Below are positions 41,586 through 50,660 of a stretch of DNA of 52,077 nt, in pieces (the first letter of the stretch is position 1; each line of letters starts with the position of its first letter). The position numbers and the translations under genes are program-made. Source of the DNA: Enterocloster hominis (ex Liu et al. 2021) (GTDB lineage: Bacteria; Bacillota; Clostridia; Lachnospirales; Lachnospiraceae); NCBI GenBank assembly GCA_014385265.1, contig JACRTJ010000007.1, positions 1 through 52,077 on the forward strand, read 5' to 3'. Under the pieces are notes generated by a model. It was not told where the DNA came from and did no database searches. It saw only the letters and a program-made list of their open reading frames with translations.

Positions 41586-42335
41586 ATGGCAAGAAGAAAG
41601 ATCATCGCCGGAAACTGGAAAATGAACATGACTCCCACAGAGGCAGCGGCCCTGGTGGAGACCTTAAAGCCCCTGGTAAAAACAGAAGAGGCTGACGTGG
41701 TGTTCTGCGTTCCGGCCATCGATATCATTCCGGTGGTAAAGGCCTGCGAAGGCACCAATATCGCCGTTGGAGCAGAAAATATGTACTTTGAGGAAAAGGG
41801 GGCATTCACCGGAGAGATCTCTCCCAGTATGCTTACCGATGCCGGTGTGAAATATGTGATCATTGGCCACTCTGAGAGAAGGGAATACTTCGCAGAGACC
41901 GACGAGACGGTTAATAAGAAGGTATTAAAGGCCTTTGAGCACGGCCTGACTCCCATCATCTGCTGCGGTGAGACTCTGACCCAGAGGGAACAGGGCATCA
42001 CCCTGGACTGGATCCGCAAGCAGGTGAAGATCGCATTCCAGAATGTGACTGCAGATCAGGCAAAGACGGCAGTGATCGCTTATGAGCCCATCTGGGCCAT
42101 TGGAACCGGAAAGACTGCCACCACAGAGCAGGCAGAAGAGGTTTGCGCAGCGATCCGTGCCTGCATCGGCGAGGTTTATGATGAGGCGACGGCAGAGGCG
42201 ATCCGTATCCAGTACGGCGGTTCTGTGAATGCAGGAAATGCAGCTGAGCTGTTTGCACAGAAGGATATCGACGGAGGCCTTGTGGGCGGCGCTTCCTTAA
42301 AGGCAGATTTTGGAAAGATCGTAAATTATAAATAG
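41586..42335 (+). CDS. tpiA: Triose-phosphate isomerase
   Basis: A 249-residue TIM-barrel enzyme that interconverts dihydroxyacetone phosphate and glyceraldehyde 3-phosphate. Active-site motifs: Lys in AGNWKMN, His in [10 protein letters not shown], Glu in [15 protein letters not shown], and phosphate loop [10 protein letters not shown] and [18 protein letters not shown] precedes the start. It ends 8 bases from the end of the convergent TetR gene, so no separate terminator is visible. Confidence 0.98.
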   Translation: MARRKIIAGNWKMNMTPTEAAALVETLKPLVKTEEADVVFCVPAIDIIPVVKACEGTNIAVGAENMYFEEKGAFTGEISPSMLTDAGVKYVIIGHSERREYFAETDETVNKKVLKAFEHGLTPIICCGETLTQREQGITLDWIRKQVKIAFQNVTADQAKTAVIAYEPIWAIGTGKTATTEQAEEVCAAIRACIGEVYDEATAEAIRIQYGGSVNAGNAAELFAQKDIDGGLVGGASLKADFGKIVNYK

Positions 42336-42343
42336 CCCGGAAA

Positions 42344-42865
42344 CTAAAATACCAGGACCTGGGAGCAGAATTCGGCCATAAAATCAATGGATTCCTTCCT
42401 CCCACCCTGGAACCAGCGGACCACAATGGTGGAGAACGCGCCTTCCCATGCCAGATACCGGTACAGGGAGGCCGGCTCCCCATCGTGGTCTTTTTTTACG
42501 AGAGAATAGGAAGAGGTGAAGGCGGAGGTATTGAGCATATGCGCCTCCAGGAGAAGTCCGAACAGCATGGCGTGGTCCCATATGTCCTGGAAAAAGCAGC
42601 GGTACCAGAGGACTGGATCCTTCTGGAAGGTGGGATCGGAGAAGGAGGCAGACAGACTGTCGATAAAAGAGCGGCATACCTCGTTCAGGATCTCTTCCTT
42701 GGATTCATAATTGCGGTAAAAGGCTGTCCGGGAAACACCGGAACGGCGGACCAGCTCGGTGATGGTGATCTTTTCAAAGGGCTTCTGGCTCATGAGCTGG
42801 ATCAGGGCAGTCTGGAGGCATTCCCTGGTGACCTTATTGGCTTCCTTATTAGATAGGTTTTTCAT
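42344..42865 (-). CDS. TetR/AcrR-family transcriptional regulator
   Basis: A 173-residue regulator, short for the family. The N-terminal helix-turn-helix reads FEKITITELVRRSGVSRTAFYRNY (key residues SGVSRTAFY). The remaining helices have Trp/Phe-rich segments (VLWYRCFFQDIWDHAMLF) and belong to the TetR C-terminal group seen with DhaS-like proteins. It is divergent from degV with a 180-base gap. The ligand and targets are unknown. Confidence 0.87.
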   Translation of the reverse strand: MKNLSNKEANKVTRECLQTALIQLMSQKPFEKITITELVRRSGVSRTAFYRNYESKEEILNEVCRSFIDSLSASFSDPTFQKDPVLWYRCFFQDIWDHAMLFGLLLEAHMLNTSAFTSSYSLVKKDHDGEPASLYRYLAWEGAFSTIVVRWFQGGRKESIDFMAEFCSQVLVF

Positions 42866-42991
42866 ACGGTCTCCTTTTCTGGTTCTGGGGACGAGGTTAC
42901 AAAAAGCGTATATTTTGTACAGGCATGAAAAAGAAATATTGACGGTCCCCGGCGATGATGTTACAGTTGTTACAGTAAGTTGGACGACACA

Positions 42992-43020
42992 AATGTATCA
43001 TAGTGTATTATAATTGTCAA
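42992..43020 (-). promoter_or_regulatory. Putative promoter of the TetR gene, overlapping a degV -10 box
   Basis: On the minus strand, TTGACA (43015-43020) and TACATT (42992-42997) with a 17-base spacer. A plus-strand TATAAT at 43009-43014 serves degV, so the two promoters overlap. GTTACA occurs at 42896, 42960 and 42969, a possible regulator contact in the TetR leader. Confidence 0.5.
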
Positions 43021-43045
43021 TGAAAGGGAAGGAAAATAGAAATTT

Positions 43046-43945
43046 ATGAAGCCAGTGGGGATTATAACAGACAGCTGCAGCGGAATCAGTCAGAAGGAGG
43101 CGTCGGAGCGGGGGATATTTGTCCTGCCCATGCCGTTTTATATTGAAGGCCATTGCCTGTATGAGGGCGTAGACCTGGACAGGGATGAGTTTCTGGAAAA
43201 ATTAAAGGAAGGAGCAGACGTCTCCACCTCCCAGCCGTCTCCGGCGGAGGTGACGGCTTTATGGGACCGGGTTCTGTCTGAGTATGAAAAGGTGTTGTAT
43301 ATGCCCATCAGCAGCGGACTCAGCGGCTCCTGCGAGACGGCATATGCCCTGACCCGGGACGAGAAGTATGAGGGGAGAGTCCTGGTGGTGGACCACGGCC
43401 AGGTGGCGACGCCTCTGCACCGTATGGTCCTGGACGCGCTGGAGCTGGTGGAAAAGGGATATACGGCTGAAGAGATCCGGGAGCTTCTGGAGCGGGCATC
43501 GGACCAGATGATGATCTATATCGGCGTCCAGACTCTGGAGTATCTGAAAAAAGGAGGACGGATCACTCCGGCAGCAGCAGCCTTAGGCGCTGTGTTCAAC
43601 ATTAAGCCGGTCCTTAAGCTGGCCACGGGGAAGCTGGATTCCTTTAAAAAGTGCCACGGCTTTTTAAAAGCCAGAAAAACCATGATCGAAGCCATGAAGC
43701 ATGAGATCGAAACCAGGTTCCAGGAGGCATATGAGGCCGGGGCTGTCCATATCCTGGCGGCTTCCAGTGCATCAGAGGCAGAAACAGAAAGCTGGGTAAA
43801 GGAGATCGAGGCTGCATTTCCAGGAAAGCAGGTGATGTGCGATCCCCTGTCCCTGGGTGTCAGCTGCCACATCGGACCGGGGGGGCTGGGGATCGGCTGT
43901 GCCGTGAAGCCAGATTACGGAACGGTCCGCAGGAAAGAGGGATGA
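43046..43945 (+). CDS. DegV family fatty-acid-binding protein
   Basis: A 299-residue DegV protein. Motifs: GIITDSCSGISQ, then VLPMPFYIEG, TSQPSPAEVTALW, LYMPISSGLSGSCETA (key SSGLSGS) and IYIGVQTLEYLKKGGRI (key LKKGGRI). Family members bind a fatty-acid chain and pass it to fatty-acid kinase FakA for phospholipid synthesis. It overlaps the cardiolipin synthase gene as ATGA, which fits a shared membrane-lipid role. Confidence 0.92.
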   Translation: MKPVGIITDSCSGISQKEASERGIFVLPMPFYIEGHCLYEGVDLDRDEFLEKLKEGADVSTSQPSPAEVTALWDRVLSEYEKVLYMPISSGLSGSCETAYALTRDEKYEGRVLVVDHGQVATPLHRMVLDALELVEKGYTAEEIRELLERASDQMMIYIGVQTLEYLKKGGRITPAAAALGAVFNIKPVLKLATGKLDSFKKCHGFLKARKTMIEAMKHEIETRFQEAYEAGAVHILAASSASEAETESWVKEIEAAFPGKQVMCDPLSLGVSCHIGPGGLGIGCAVKPDYGTVRRKEG

Positions 43946-45489
43946 GTATGCGTGCAGAGCAGAAAACAGATGTAAAAAACAGCGTGGGCCGCATGGCCTT
44001 CGTGATCCTTTCGGTACTGATCCAGGCAGGCTGGATCCTTTTGATCGTCCTGCGGCTGAACCGGTATTCCTGGCTCATCGCACTGATCTCCACCATCGCT
44101 GCCATGGTGGTGGTGCTGCGGATCTATGCTTCCAGGGAAAATTCCGCCTATAAGATCCTATGGATCATGCTGATCCTGGCGGCTCCTGTCATGGGACTGT
44201 GCCTGTATCTGCTTTTAGGCCATTCCATGGTCCTGCGGTTCATGACAAAGCGCCATGGGGAGATCAAGGGAAAGCTGGCGGATCTGATCGCCCAGGATCC
44301 AAAGGTCCTGGAGGAGATGGATGCCCAGGACCGGGCTGTGGCCAACCAGTCCCGGTATATCAGCAATTTTGGAAAATATCCAGTATACCGGAATACGGAC
44401 GTGGAGTTTTACGGCGATGCCTCCGACGGGCTGGAGGCCCAGAAAAAGGCCCTTTCAGAGGCAAAGACCTTTATCTTCATGGAATACCATGCCATTGAGG
44501 ACAGCACCTCCTTTGCGGGGATCCGGGAGATCCTGGCCCGTAAGGTAAAGGAAGGGGTGGAGGTACGTCTCCTGTACGACGACGTGGGAAGCGTGGGCTT
44601 CATCAGCCCCGAATTCATTAAACGGATGGAGGCCGACGGGATCCAGTGCCGGGTATTTAACCCTATGGTACCCATGCTTCATGTGTTCATGAACAACCGG
44701 GATCACCGGAAGATCACAGTGGTGGACGGAAAGGTGGGCTTCACCGGAGGCTATAATCTGGCGGATGAGTATTTCAATCTGACAAGCCCCTACGGCCACT
44801 GGAAGGATACGGGCGTCCGGCTGGAGGGCGACGCCGTAAAGAATCTGACGGTTCTGTTCCTGGAAATGTGGAATTCCGTGAAGGTGACAGATATGGATTT
44901 TGCCAGGTATCTGCCGGATCCCGGTTATACGGCAAAGGGCCGCGGCTTTGTACAGCCCTACGGCGACAATCCCCTGGACGGCGAGCCTGTGGGTGAGAAC
45001 GTATACATGAACGTGATAAAGAATGCCAAGGATTATGTATACTTTACGACGCCCTATCTGATCGTCAGCGACGAGCTGGGCCGGGAGTTGAGGCTGGCTG
45101 CCAAGCGCGGCGTGGACGTGCGGCTCATTACGCCGGGGATTCCGGATAAAAAGGCGGTGTTCCAGGTGACCCGGTCCTACTATGCGGGACTGGTGCGGGA
45201 CGGCGTCCGGATCTATGAATATACGCCGGGCTTCATCCACGCCAAGCAGTGCGTCTGCGACGGGGAGACGGCGGTGGTGGGGACCATCAACCTGGATTAC
45301 AGGAGTCTGTACCTGCATTTTGAAAACGGCGTATTCCTCTATGACTGCGAGGCCATAAAGGATATCAAGGCCGATTTCGACGGGCTTTTCCCCATCTGCC
45401 AGGAGGTAACGGAGGAATACAGGAGCGGCCGCTCGGCGGTCTTAAGGATCGGCCAGTGTATCCTTCGGCTGGCGGCTCCGCTGTTATAA
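43942..45489 (+). CDS. cls: Cardiolipin synthase (phospholipase D type)
   Basis: A 515-residue membrane enzyme that joins phosphatidylglycerol units to make cardiolipin. Three hydrophobic segments in the first 95 residues (around 18-38, 42-60 and 70-92), then two HKD domains: HRKITVVDGKVGFTGG and HAKQCVCDGETAVVGT, each with HxKxxxxD. NxD-type residues are in SIxLDY-like TINLDYRS. The start at 43942 overlaps the degV stop; ATG 43948 is also possible. A strong terminator follows. Confidence 0.93.
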   Translation: MSMRAEQKTDVKNSVGRMAFVILSVLIQAGWILLIVLRLNRYSWLIALISTIAAMVVVLRIYASRENSAYKILWIMLILAAPVMGLCLYLLLGHSMVLRFMTKRHGEIKGKLADLIAQDPKVLEEMDAQDRAVANQSRYISNFGKYPVYRNTDVEFYGDASDGLEAQKKALSEAKTFIFMEYHAIEDSTSFAGIREILARKVKEGVEVRLLYDDVGSVGFISPEFIKRMEADGIQCRVFNPMVPMLHVFMNNRDHRKITVVDGKVGFTGGYNLADEYFNLTSPYGHWKDTGVRLEGDAVKNLTVLFLEMWNSVKVTDMDFARYLPDPGYTAKGRGFVQPYGDNPLDGEPVGENVYMNVIKNAKDYVYFTTPYLIVSDELGRELRLAAKRGVDVRLITPGIPDKKAVFQVTRSYYAGLVRDGVRIYEYTPGFIHAKQCVCDGETAVVGTINLDYRSLYLHFENGVFLYDCEAIKDIKADFDGLFPICQEVTEEYRSGRSAVLRIGQCILRLAAPLL

Positions 45490-45501
45490 AACAGGAACAG
45501 T

Positions 45502-45550
45502 CCGGCTGTTCTCTGACGGAAAATCGGAGAGCAGCCGGGTTGTTTTTTTT
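45502..45550 (+). terminator. Terminator of the degV-cls operon
   Basis: CCGGCTGTTCTC (45502-45513) pairs with GAGAGCAGCCGG (45527-45538), then GTTGTTTTTTTT. Confidence 0.92.
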
Positions 45551-45601
45551 AAAAACCCATGCTAAAATAATAGCTATCAGAAAAAAAGGGGAATAAAAAG
45601 A

Positions 45602-46981
45602 ATGGCTTCACTGAAGAAATTATTTGCACCCGTGGATATGACAGTGGGGAAACCATGGAAAAACATTGCGCTTTTTACGATCCCGATGATCATCGGAAAC
45701 ATCGCGCAGCAGCTTTATAACACCGTAGACAGCATCGTCGTGGGAAAATTCGTGGGAGACAACGCCCTGGCGGCTGTGGGCAGCGCCAGTCCCATTTTTA
45801 ACCTGCTGCTGGTGCTTTTCATCGGGATCTCGGTGGGGACCAGCGTCATGGTCTCCCAGTATTTCGGAGCCAGGGACAGGGAGCAGCTTTCCAGGACCAT
45901 CGGCTGCTGTGTGACTCTGACGGCGGCCGCTTCGGTATTCATTATGATCGTGGGCTCCCTTGTGGTCCGGCCTCTGCTGGAGCTTTTACATACGCCTGCC
46001 AGCATCATCGACTGGTGCGCGTCCTATCTGACCGTCCTGTTTTACGGGATCGCCGGCGTGGCCTATTATAATATCCTGGGCGGCGTCCTCCGGGGACTGG
46101 GGGATTCCGTTTCCGCACTGGTATACCTGCTGGTGGCTACGGTCATCAACATCGTCCTGGATGTGTGGTTCGTTGCGGGCCTGGGACTGGGAGTTTTCGG
46201 CGTTGCCCTGGCCACGGCCATTGCCCAGGCGGTATCGGCTATTCTGTGCTTTTGGAAGCTGGCAAGGATGAGCGAGCTTTTTGATATGAAGCCCCGGTAT
46301 CTGAAGGCACATAAGGACAATGCCCTCAACATCATCCGTCTGGGACTTCCGTCGGGCCTGACCCAGGCCATCTTCTCCCTGGCCATGATCATGGTCCAGT
46401 CGCTGACCAACAGCTTTGGGGAGATGCTCATTGCAGCCAATGTGATCATCATGCGTGTGGACGGCTTCGCCATGATGCCCAACTTCTCCTTCGGCACCAC
46501 CATGACCACCTATGCGGGCCAGAACGTGGGAGCGAAGCAGTACGACCGGGTGGAGCAGGGAGCAAAGCAGGGGACCCTCATGGCCATGGGGGTTTCGGCC
46601 TCCATTACGGCCCTGATCCTTATATTTGGAAGATATTTGATGGGGATCTTCACTTCGACCACAGAGCTGGTGGATCTGAGCTTCTATATGATGCGGATCC
46701 TGGCCGTTGGCTATATCGCCATGGCAGTGACCCAGAGCCTTTCCGGCGTCATGAGAGGAGCCGGAGACACCATGACGCCCATGTGGATCTCCCTGTTCAC
46801 CACAGTTGTGGTCCGTGTCCCGGTGGCCTATGGGATCTCCTGGCTCACCAGAACGCCGGAGCTTCCCAATGGGCGCAGCGAGTGCGTGTTTATCTCCCTG
46901 CTCCTTTCCTGGACGCTGGGAGCCGTTATGACGGCTGTCTGCTATAAGAGAGGACGCTGGAAAAAGAAAGCGATCCAGTAA
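45602..46981 (+). CDS. MATE-family multidrug/sodium antiporter
   Basis: A 459-residue exporter of the MATE family with about 12 hydrophobic segments in two halves. Family sequence: FTIPMIIGNIAQQLYNTVDS, VGKFVGDNALAAVG, GTSVMVSQYFGARD in the first half, and NFSFGTTMTTYAGQNVGAKQ in the second (key residues GQNVGA). Exports drugs or other cationic compounds using sodium or protons. Starts 51 bases after the cls terminator; the substrate is not known. Confidence 0.92.
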   Translation: MASLKKLFAPVDMTVGKPWKNIALFTIPMIIGNIAQQLYNTVDSIVVGKFVGDNALAAVGSASPIFNLLLVLFIGISVGTSVMVSQYFGARDREQLSRTIGCCVTLTAAASVFIMIVGSLVVRPLLELLHTPASIIDWCASYLTVLFYGIAGVAYYNILGGVLRGLGDSVSALVYLLVATVINIVLDVWFVAGLGLGVFGVALATAIAQAVSAILCFWKLARMSELFDMKPRYLKAHKDNALNIIRLGLPSGLTQAIFSLAMIMVQSLTNSFGEMLIAANVIIMRVDGFAMMPNFSFGTTMTTYAGQNVGAKQYDRVEQGAKQGTLMAMGVSASITALILIFGRYLMGIFTSTTELVDLSFYMMRILAVGYIAMAVTQSLSGVMRGAGDTMTPMWISLFTTVVVRVPVAYGISWLTRTPELPNGRSECVFISLLLSWTLGAVMTAVCYKRGRWKKKAIQ

Positions 46982-47026
46982 AAATGAAGCAAAGATACTA
47001 TATAATATGGAAGGAGACCGTTGACT

Positions 47027-47446
47027 ATGGAATACCGCAGATTTGAAAACACAGTGATCGTCCGCATGGACAGAAACGAGGACCTGTTTGCCGAGCTTAA
47101 GAAGGTGGCTCTTAAGGAGAACATAAAATTAGCCAGCATCAGCGCCCTGGGCACCTTCAGCCACATGAATGTGGGAGTTTATGACCTGGACCAGAGAAAA
47201 TTTGTGGGCAACGACTTTGACGGTATGTTCGAGATCGTTTCCCTCACCGGTACCATCAATACCATGGACGGGGAGTATTACTGCCATCTGCATACGGCGG
47301 CCGGAGATAAAAACGGAAACGTGTACGGCGGCCATTTAAGCGCCGGAACCGTGGGAGCCACCCTGGAAATGGTCATCACAGTCATCGACGGGACCGTGGA
47401 CCGGGTCAAGGATCCGGATACGGGGTTAAACATCTTTAAATTTTAA
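47027..47446 (+). CDS. PPC/DUF296-domain protein
   Basis: A 139-residue PPC (PCC) domain protein. Motifs: VIVRMDRNEDLFAELKKVA, ISALGTFSHMNVGVYD, HLHTAAGDKNGNVYGGHLSAGTVGAT, with the key cluster HLH ... GGHL. Single-domain bacterial members form trimers, and the His cluster may bind zinc. Often called DNA-binding because of plant relatives with AT-hooks, but there is no AT-hook here. ATG 47027 lies ten bases after AAGGAG; an in-frame TTG at 47021 is closer. Confidence 0.85.
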   Translation: MEYRRFENTVIVRMDRNEDLFAELKKVALKENIKLASISALGTFSHMNVGVYDLDQRKFVGNDFDGMFEIVSLTGTINTMDGEYYCHLHTAAGDKNGNVYGGHLSAGTVGATLEMVITVIDGTVDRVKDPDTGLNIFKF

Positions 47447-47468
47447 AAGGAATAGAGGCTGGATGGGA

Positions 47469-47508
47469 TCCGGCGGGGCGGAATAAGGAAAAACGCTCCG
47501 CCGGATTC
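47469..47508 (+). terminator. Terminator of the PPC gene
   Basis: TCCGGCGGGGCG (47469-47480) pairs with CGCTCCGCCGGA (47494-47505), followed by TTCTT. Confidence 0.75.
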
Positions 47509-47537
47509 TTGACAATACCAGGGGTTCACGCTATAAT
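47509..47537 (+). promoter_or_regulatory. Consensus promoter of greA-lysS
   Basis: TTGACA (47509-47514) and TATAAT (47532-47537) with a 17-base spacer, directly after the terminator of the PPC gene. Confidence 0.9.
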
Positions 47538-47596
47538 ACACTGGATGTTAGTATAAAGGGGCAGTTTGCCCTGAATATAAAGGAAGGTATGACGTC

Positions 47597-48079
47597 ATGG
47601 CAGATAAGAAACACATTTTGACTTATGCAGGACTGAAAAAATATGAAGATGAGCTTCAGGATCTTAAAGTAAACCGCCGTCGTGAGATCGCCCAGAAGAT
47701 CAAAGAGGCCAGAGAGCAGGGCGACTTATCCGAGAACGCCGAGTACGATGCAGCCAAGGATGAGCAGAGGGACATCGAGGCCAGGATCGACGAGCTGGAG
47801 AAGCTGTTAAAGAATGCAGAAGTCGTTGTTGAGGATGAAGTGAACCTTGACAAGATCAGCATCGGCTGTGTTGTCAAAGTATATGACGTGGAGTTTGAGG
47901 AAGAGATGGAGTTTAAGTTAGTTGGTTCCACTGAGGCCAACAGCCTTCAGAACAAGATCTCCAACGAATCTCCTGTGGGCCATGCGCTGATCGGCAGAAA
48001 AGTCGGCGACGTGGTGGATGTGGAGACCCAGGCAGGAATGCTCCAGTATAAGGTATTAGATATCAAGCGAGTGGATTAA
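47597..48079 (+). CDS. greA: Transcription elongation factor GreA
   Basis: A 160-residue factor that restarts backtracked RNA polymerase by stimulating transcript cleavage. N-terminal coiled coil with the catalytic acidic tip LSENAEYDAAKDEQ (key residues DLSENAEYDAAK), and the C-terminal FKBP-like domain with NKISNESPVGHALIGRKVGD (key SPVGHALIGR). AAGGAAGG lies upstream. First gene of an operon with lysS, 22 bases apart. Confidence 0.97.
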   Translation: MADKKHILTYAGLKKYEDELQDLKVNRRREIAQKIKEAREQGDLSENAEYDAAKDEQRDIEARIDELEKLLKNAEVVVEDEVNLDKISIGCVVKVYDVEFEEEMEFKLVGSTEANSLQNKISNESPVGHALIGRKVGDVVDVETQAGMLQYKVLDIKRVD

Positions 48080-48101
48080 TTACTAAAAGGAGAGAAGAGC
48101 A

Positions 48102-50090
48102 GTGGCAGAGCAGGGAAACCAGAAGAAGGGAAACGGCCAGGAGCAGGATTTAAACCAGCTTCTCAAGGTGCGCCGTGAAAAGTTAGCAGAGCTTCAGGCA
48201 AACGGAAAGGACCCGTTCCAGATCACAAAATATGATGTGACTGTGCACAGCACAGATGTAAAAGAGCAGTACGCAGAGTATGAGGGGAAGGAGGTTTCCA
48301 TCGCCGGACGTATGATGAGCAAGCGTGTGATGGGAAAAGCCTCCTTCTGCAACGTCCAGGACCTGAAGGGAAACATCCAGTGCTACGTATGCCGGGATGA
48401 CCTGGGTGAGGACACATATAAGGATTTCAAGAAAATGGATATTGGCGATATCGTAGGGATCAAGGGCTTTGTATTTACTACAAAGATGGGCGAGATCTCG
48501 ATCCATGCCCATTCCGTGACCCTGCTTTCCAAGAGTCTCCAGATCCTTCCGGAGAAGTTCCATGGACTGACCAATACGGATATCCGTTACCGCCAGAGAT
48601 ATGTGGACCTGATCATGAACGAGGATGTAAAGGATACCTTCATCAAGCGTTCCAGGATCCTGGCCGCCATCCGTAAATACCTGGCTGGCGAGGGCTTTAT
48701 GGAGGTGGAGACTCCCATGCTGGTGTCCAATGCCGGAGGAGCTGCCGCAAGACCCTTTGAGACCCATTTCAACGCTCTGGACGAGGATCTGAAGCTCCGT
48801 ATTTCCCTGGAGCTTTACTTAAAGAGACTGATCGTGGGCGGAATGGAGCGCGTGTATGAGATCGGCCGCGTATTCCGTAACGAGGGCCTGGATACAAGAC
48901 ACAATCCGGAGTTCACCTTAATGGAGCTTTACCAGGCATACACCGACTACCACGGCATGATGGACCTGACTGAGAACCTGTACCGCTTTGTGGCCCAGGA
49001 GGTCCTGGGAACCACAAAGATCGTTTATAACGGCATTGAAATGGATCTGGGCCAGCCCTTTGCCCGTATGACCATGGTGGAAGCCGTTAAGAAATATTCC
49101 GGCGTGGACTTTGACGAGATCCATACCCTGGCAGAGGCCAAGGCTGCGGCCAAGGAGCACAACATCGAGGTGGAGGCCCGCCACAAAAAAGGCGATATCC
49201 TAAACCTGTTCTTCGAGGAGTTTGTAGAGGAGCACCTGGTACAGCCCACCTTTATCATGGACCACCCGGTGGAGATCTCTCCCCTTACAAAGAAGAAGCC
49301 GGAAAATCCAGAGTATACAGAGCGCTTCGAGTTCTTTATGAACGGCTGGGAAATGGCCAACGCGTATTCCGAGCTCAACGATCCCATCGACCAGAGAGAG
49401 CGCTTTAAGGCCCAGGAGGAGCTGCTGGCCCAGGGAGACGAGGAAGCCAACCATACAGACGAGGACTTCTTAAATGCCCTGGAGATCGGTATGCCTCCCA
49501 CAGGAGGCATCGGCTTCGGCATCGACCGTATGTGCATGCTGCTGACTGACTCTGCTGCGATCCGCGATGTCCTGCTGTTCCCGACTATGAAGAGTCTGGA
49601 CGCCGGAAAGAAGGAAGAGAAGAAGGCTGCTTCCTTAGACGCTGCCATGAACCAGGCTGCCGAAGTCCTTACACAGCAGCTTGAGGCCATGCCGGCAGCA
49701 AAGGCAGAGCCGGTGGACTTCTCCAAGGTAAAGATCGAGCCGTTATTCGAGGATCTGGTGGATTTCGATACCTTTGCAAAATCCGATTTCCGCGTGGTGA
49801 AGATCGAGGAGTGCGAGGCGGTTCCCAAGTCCAAGAAGCTTCTTAAGTTCATCTTAAACGACGGAACCGACCGGAAGCGCACCATCTTAAGCGGTATCCA
49901 CGACTACTACGAGCCGGAGGAGCTGGTTGGAAAGACATGTGTGGCCATCACCAACCTGCCTGCGAGAAAGATGATGGGCATTCCCTCCGAGGGCATGCTG
50001 ATCTCCGCTGTGTACGAGTACGACGGACGGGAAGGACTGAACCTGCTGATGCTGGACGATGCGATCCCGGCAGGAGCAAAGCTGTACTAA
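48102..50090 (+). CDS. lysS: Lysyl-tRNA synthetase, class II, with C-terminal tRNA-binding domain
   Basis: A 662-residue enzyme that charges tRNA-Lys. Residues 1-about 500 are a normal class II LysRS: OB-fold anticodon domain (VSIAGRMMSKRVMGKASF), motif 2 RNEGLDTRHNPEFT, motif 3 GIGFGIDRM. A Lys/Ala-rich linker leads to an added EMAP/Trbp111-like tRNA-binding domain (about 538-662, SDFRVVKIEECEAVPKSKKL then TNLPARKMMGIPSEGMLI). This tail is found on MetRS or YtpR/Arc1-like proteins and on LysRS in some clostridia. It begins with GTG, after AAAGGAGA. Confidence 0.96.
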   Translation: MAEQGNQKKGNGQEQDLNQLLKVRREKLAELQANGKDPFQITKYDVTVHSTDVKEQYAEYEGKEVSIAGRMMSKRVMGKASFCNVQDLKGNIQCYVCRDDLGEDTYKDFKKMDIGDIVGIKGFVFTTKMGEISIHAHSVTLLSKSLQILPEKFHGLTNTDIRYRQRYVDLIMNEDVKDTFIKRSRILAAIRKYLAGEGFMEVETPMLVSNAGGAAARPFETHFNALDEDLKLRISLELYLKRLIVGGMERVYEIGRVFRNEGLDTRHNPEFTLMELYQAYTDYHGMMDLTENLYRFVAQEVLGTTKIVYNGIEMDLGQPFARMTMVEAVKKYSGVDFDEIHTLAEAKAAAKEHNIEVEARHKKGDILNLFFEEFVEEHLVQPTFIMDHPVEISPLTKKKPENPEYTERFEFFMNGWEMANAYSELNDPIDQRERFKAQEELLAQGDEEANHTDEDFLNALEIGMPPTGGIGFGIDRMCMLLTDSAAIRDVLLFPTMKSLDAGKKEEKKAASLDAAMNQAAEVLTQQLEAMPAAKAEPVDFSKVKIEPLFEDLVDFDTFAKSDFRVVKIEECEAVPKSKKLLKFILNDGTDRKRTILSGIHDYYEPEELVGKTCVAITNLPARKMMGIPSEGMLISAVYEYDGREGLNLLMLDDAIPAGAKLY

Positions 50091-50238
50091 GATGATGTAA
50101 AGATGTACCGTTTTGCAAAATAAACAGGACGTACTTCATTTGATAAAAAACTGAAAAAAACAGCGATTTACATCAAACTTACATCAATTGATGCAGAAAT
50201 CGGTGCAAGCAAGAAAAAATCGCATAATTAGTACGATG

Positions 50239-50275
50239 AATGGGCAATTCCAATCGGGATTGCCCATTTTTAAAA
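50239..50275 (+). terminator. Terminator after lysS
   Basis: AATGGGCAAT (50239-50248) pairs with ATTGCCCATT (50259-50268), followed by TTTAAAA. It is 150 bases from the lysS stop, and TTACATCAA occurs twice between them (50168 and 50179). Confidence 0.8.
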
Positions 50276-50312
50276 CAAACAGAAATACAACTCGGAATTT
50301 ATGGAGGAGTAT

Positions 50313-50363
50313 ATGGACTGGTTAAATGTATTCGGACTGATAATGATTGCAGTCACTATGTAA
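50313..50363 (+). pseudogene. Truncated small membrane-protein gene, 16 codons
   Basis: MDWLNVFGLIMIAVTM, with a near-perfect ribosome site (TGGAGGAGT) and a hydrophobic start, then a stop. From memory this is the N-terminus of a small clostridial membrane protein of about 120 residues. The rest is missing; the following bases belong to other coding sequence. Best read as a stub left by a deletion or insertion. Confidence 0.45.
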
Positions 50364-50391
50364 ACGCACCATAGCAAGTACCTGTTCATAA

Positions 50392-50619
50392 GCTTTATTT
50401 TCTGCAATAATAGTTGACCGCTTCGGAGAAGATGTGACAACCCTTGCGTATGATATGACTTCTTCCAGAGTACAGACCGAAGTACCAGCCAGTCCTGCCT
50501 TTTTCAGTTGGGTGTCTGGCTTTAATGGCAAGGTACAGATGCTTGCACCGGAAAGTGTAAAAGAACAGTACAGACAGATGATTGCACAAGCCGATGAGGG
50601 TATGCAGGAAAGCGAATAA
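50392..50619 (+). pseudogene. C-terminal remnant of a WYL-domain-type transcriptional regulator
   Basis: Open frame of 75 residues from the stop at 50389-50391. Its sequence (IVDRFGEDV near the start, SPAFFSWVSGFNGKVQML, then APESVKEQYRQMI) matches the end of WYL-type regulators, where FxWVxxFGxxxxIxxPxxVxxxY is usual. No DNA-binding domain is present. A GTG at 50434 with GGAG upstream might still be used, giving 61 residues. It lies 41 bases before the fic gene, which has its own ribosome site. Confidence 0.65.
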
Positions 50620-50660
50620 TGCAGATTTGAATTATAAGACTATGAAGCGAGGTAGTGGAT

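Noticed and set aside
41192..42019. 275-residue minus-strand frame across pgk and tpiA
   Set aside because: It overlaps two essential glycolytic genes antisense and has no family sequence.
49025..49885. 286-residue minus-strand frame within lysS
   Set aside because: Antisense of a conserved synthetase; Ser/Arg-rich and without a ribosome site.
50322..50531. 69-residue minus-strand frame opposite the WYL remnant
   Set aside because: It crosses the scar junction, so it is unlikely to be one gene, though its ENKAYEQVLAMVRL segment looks protein-like.
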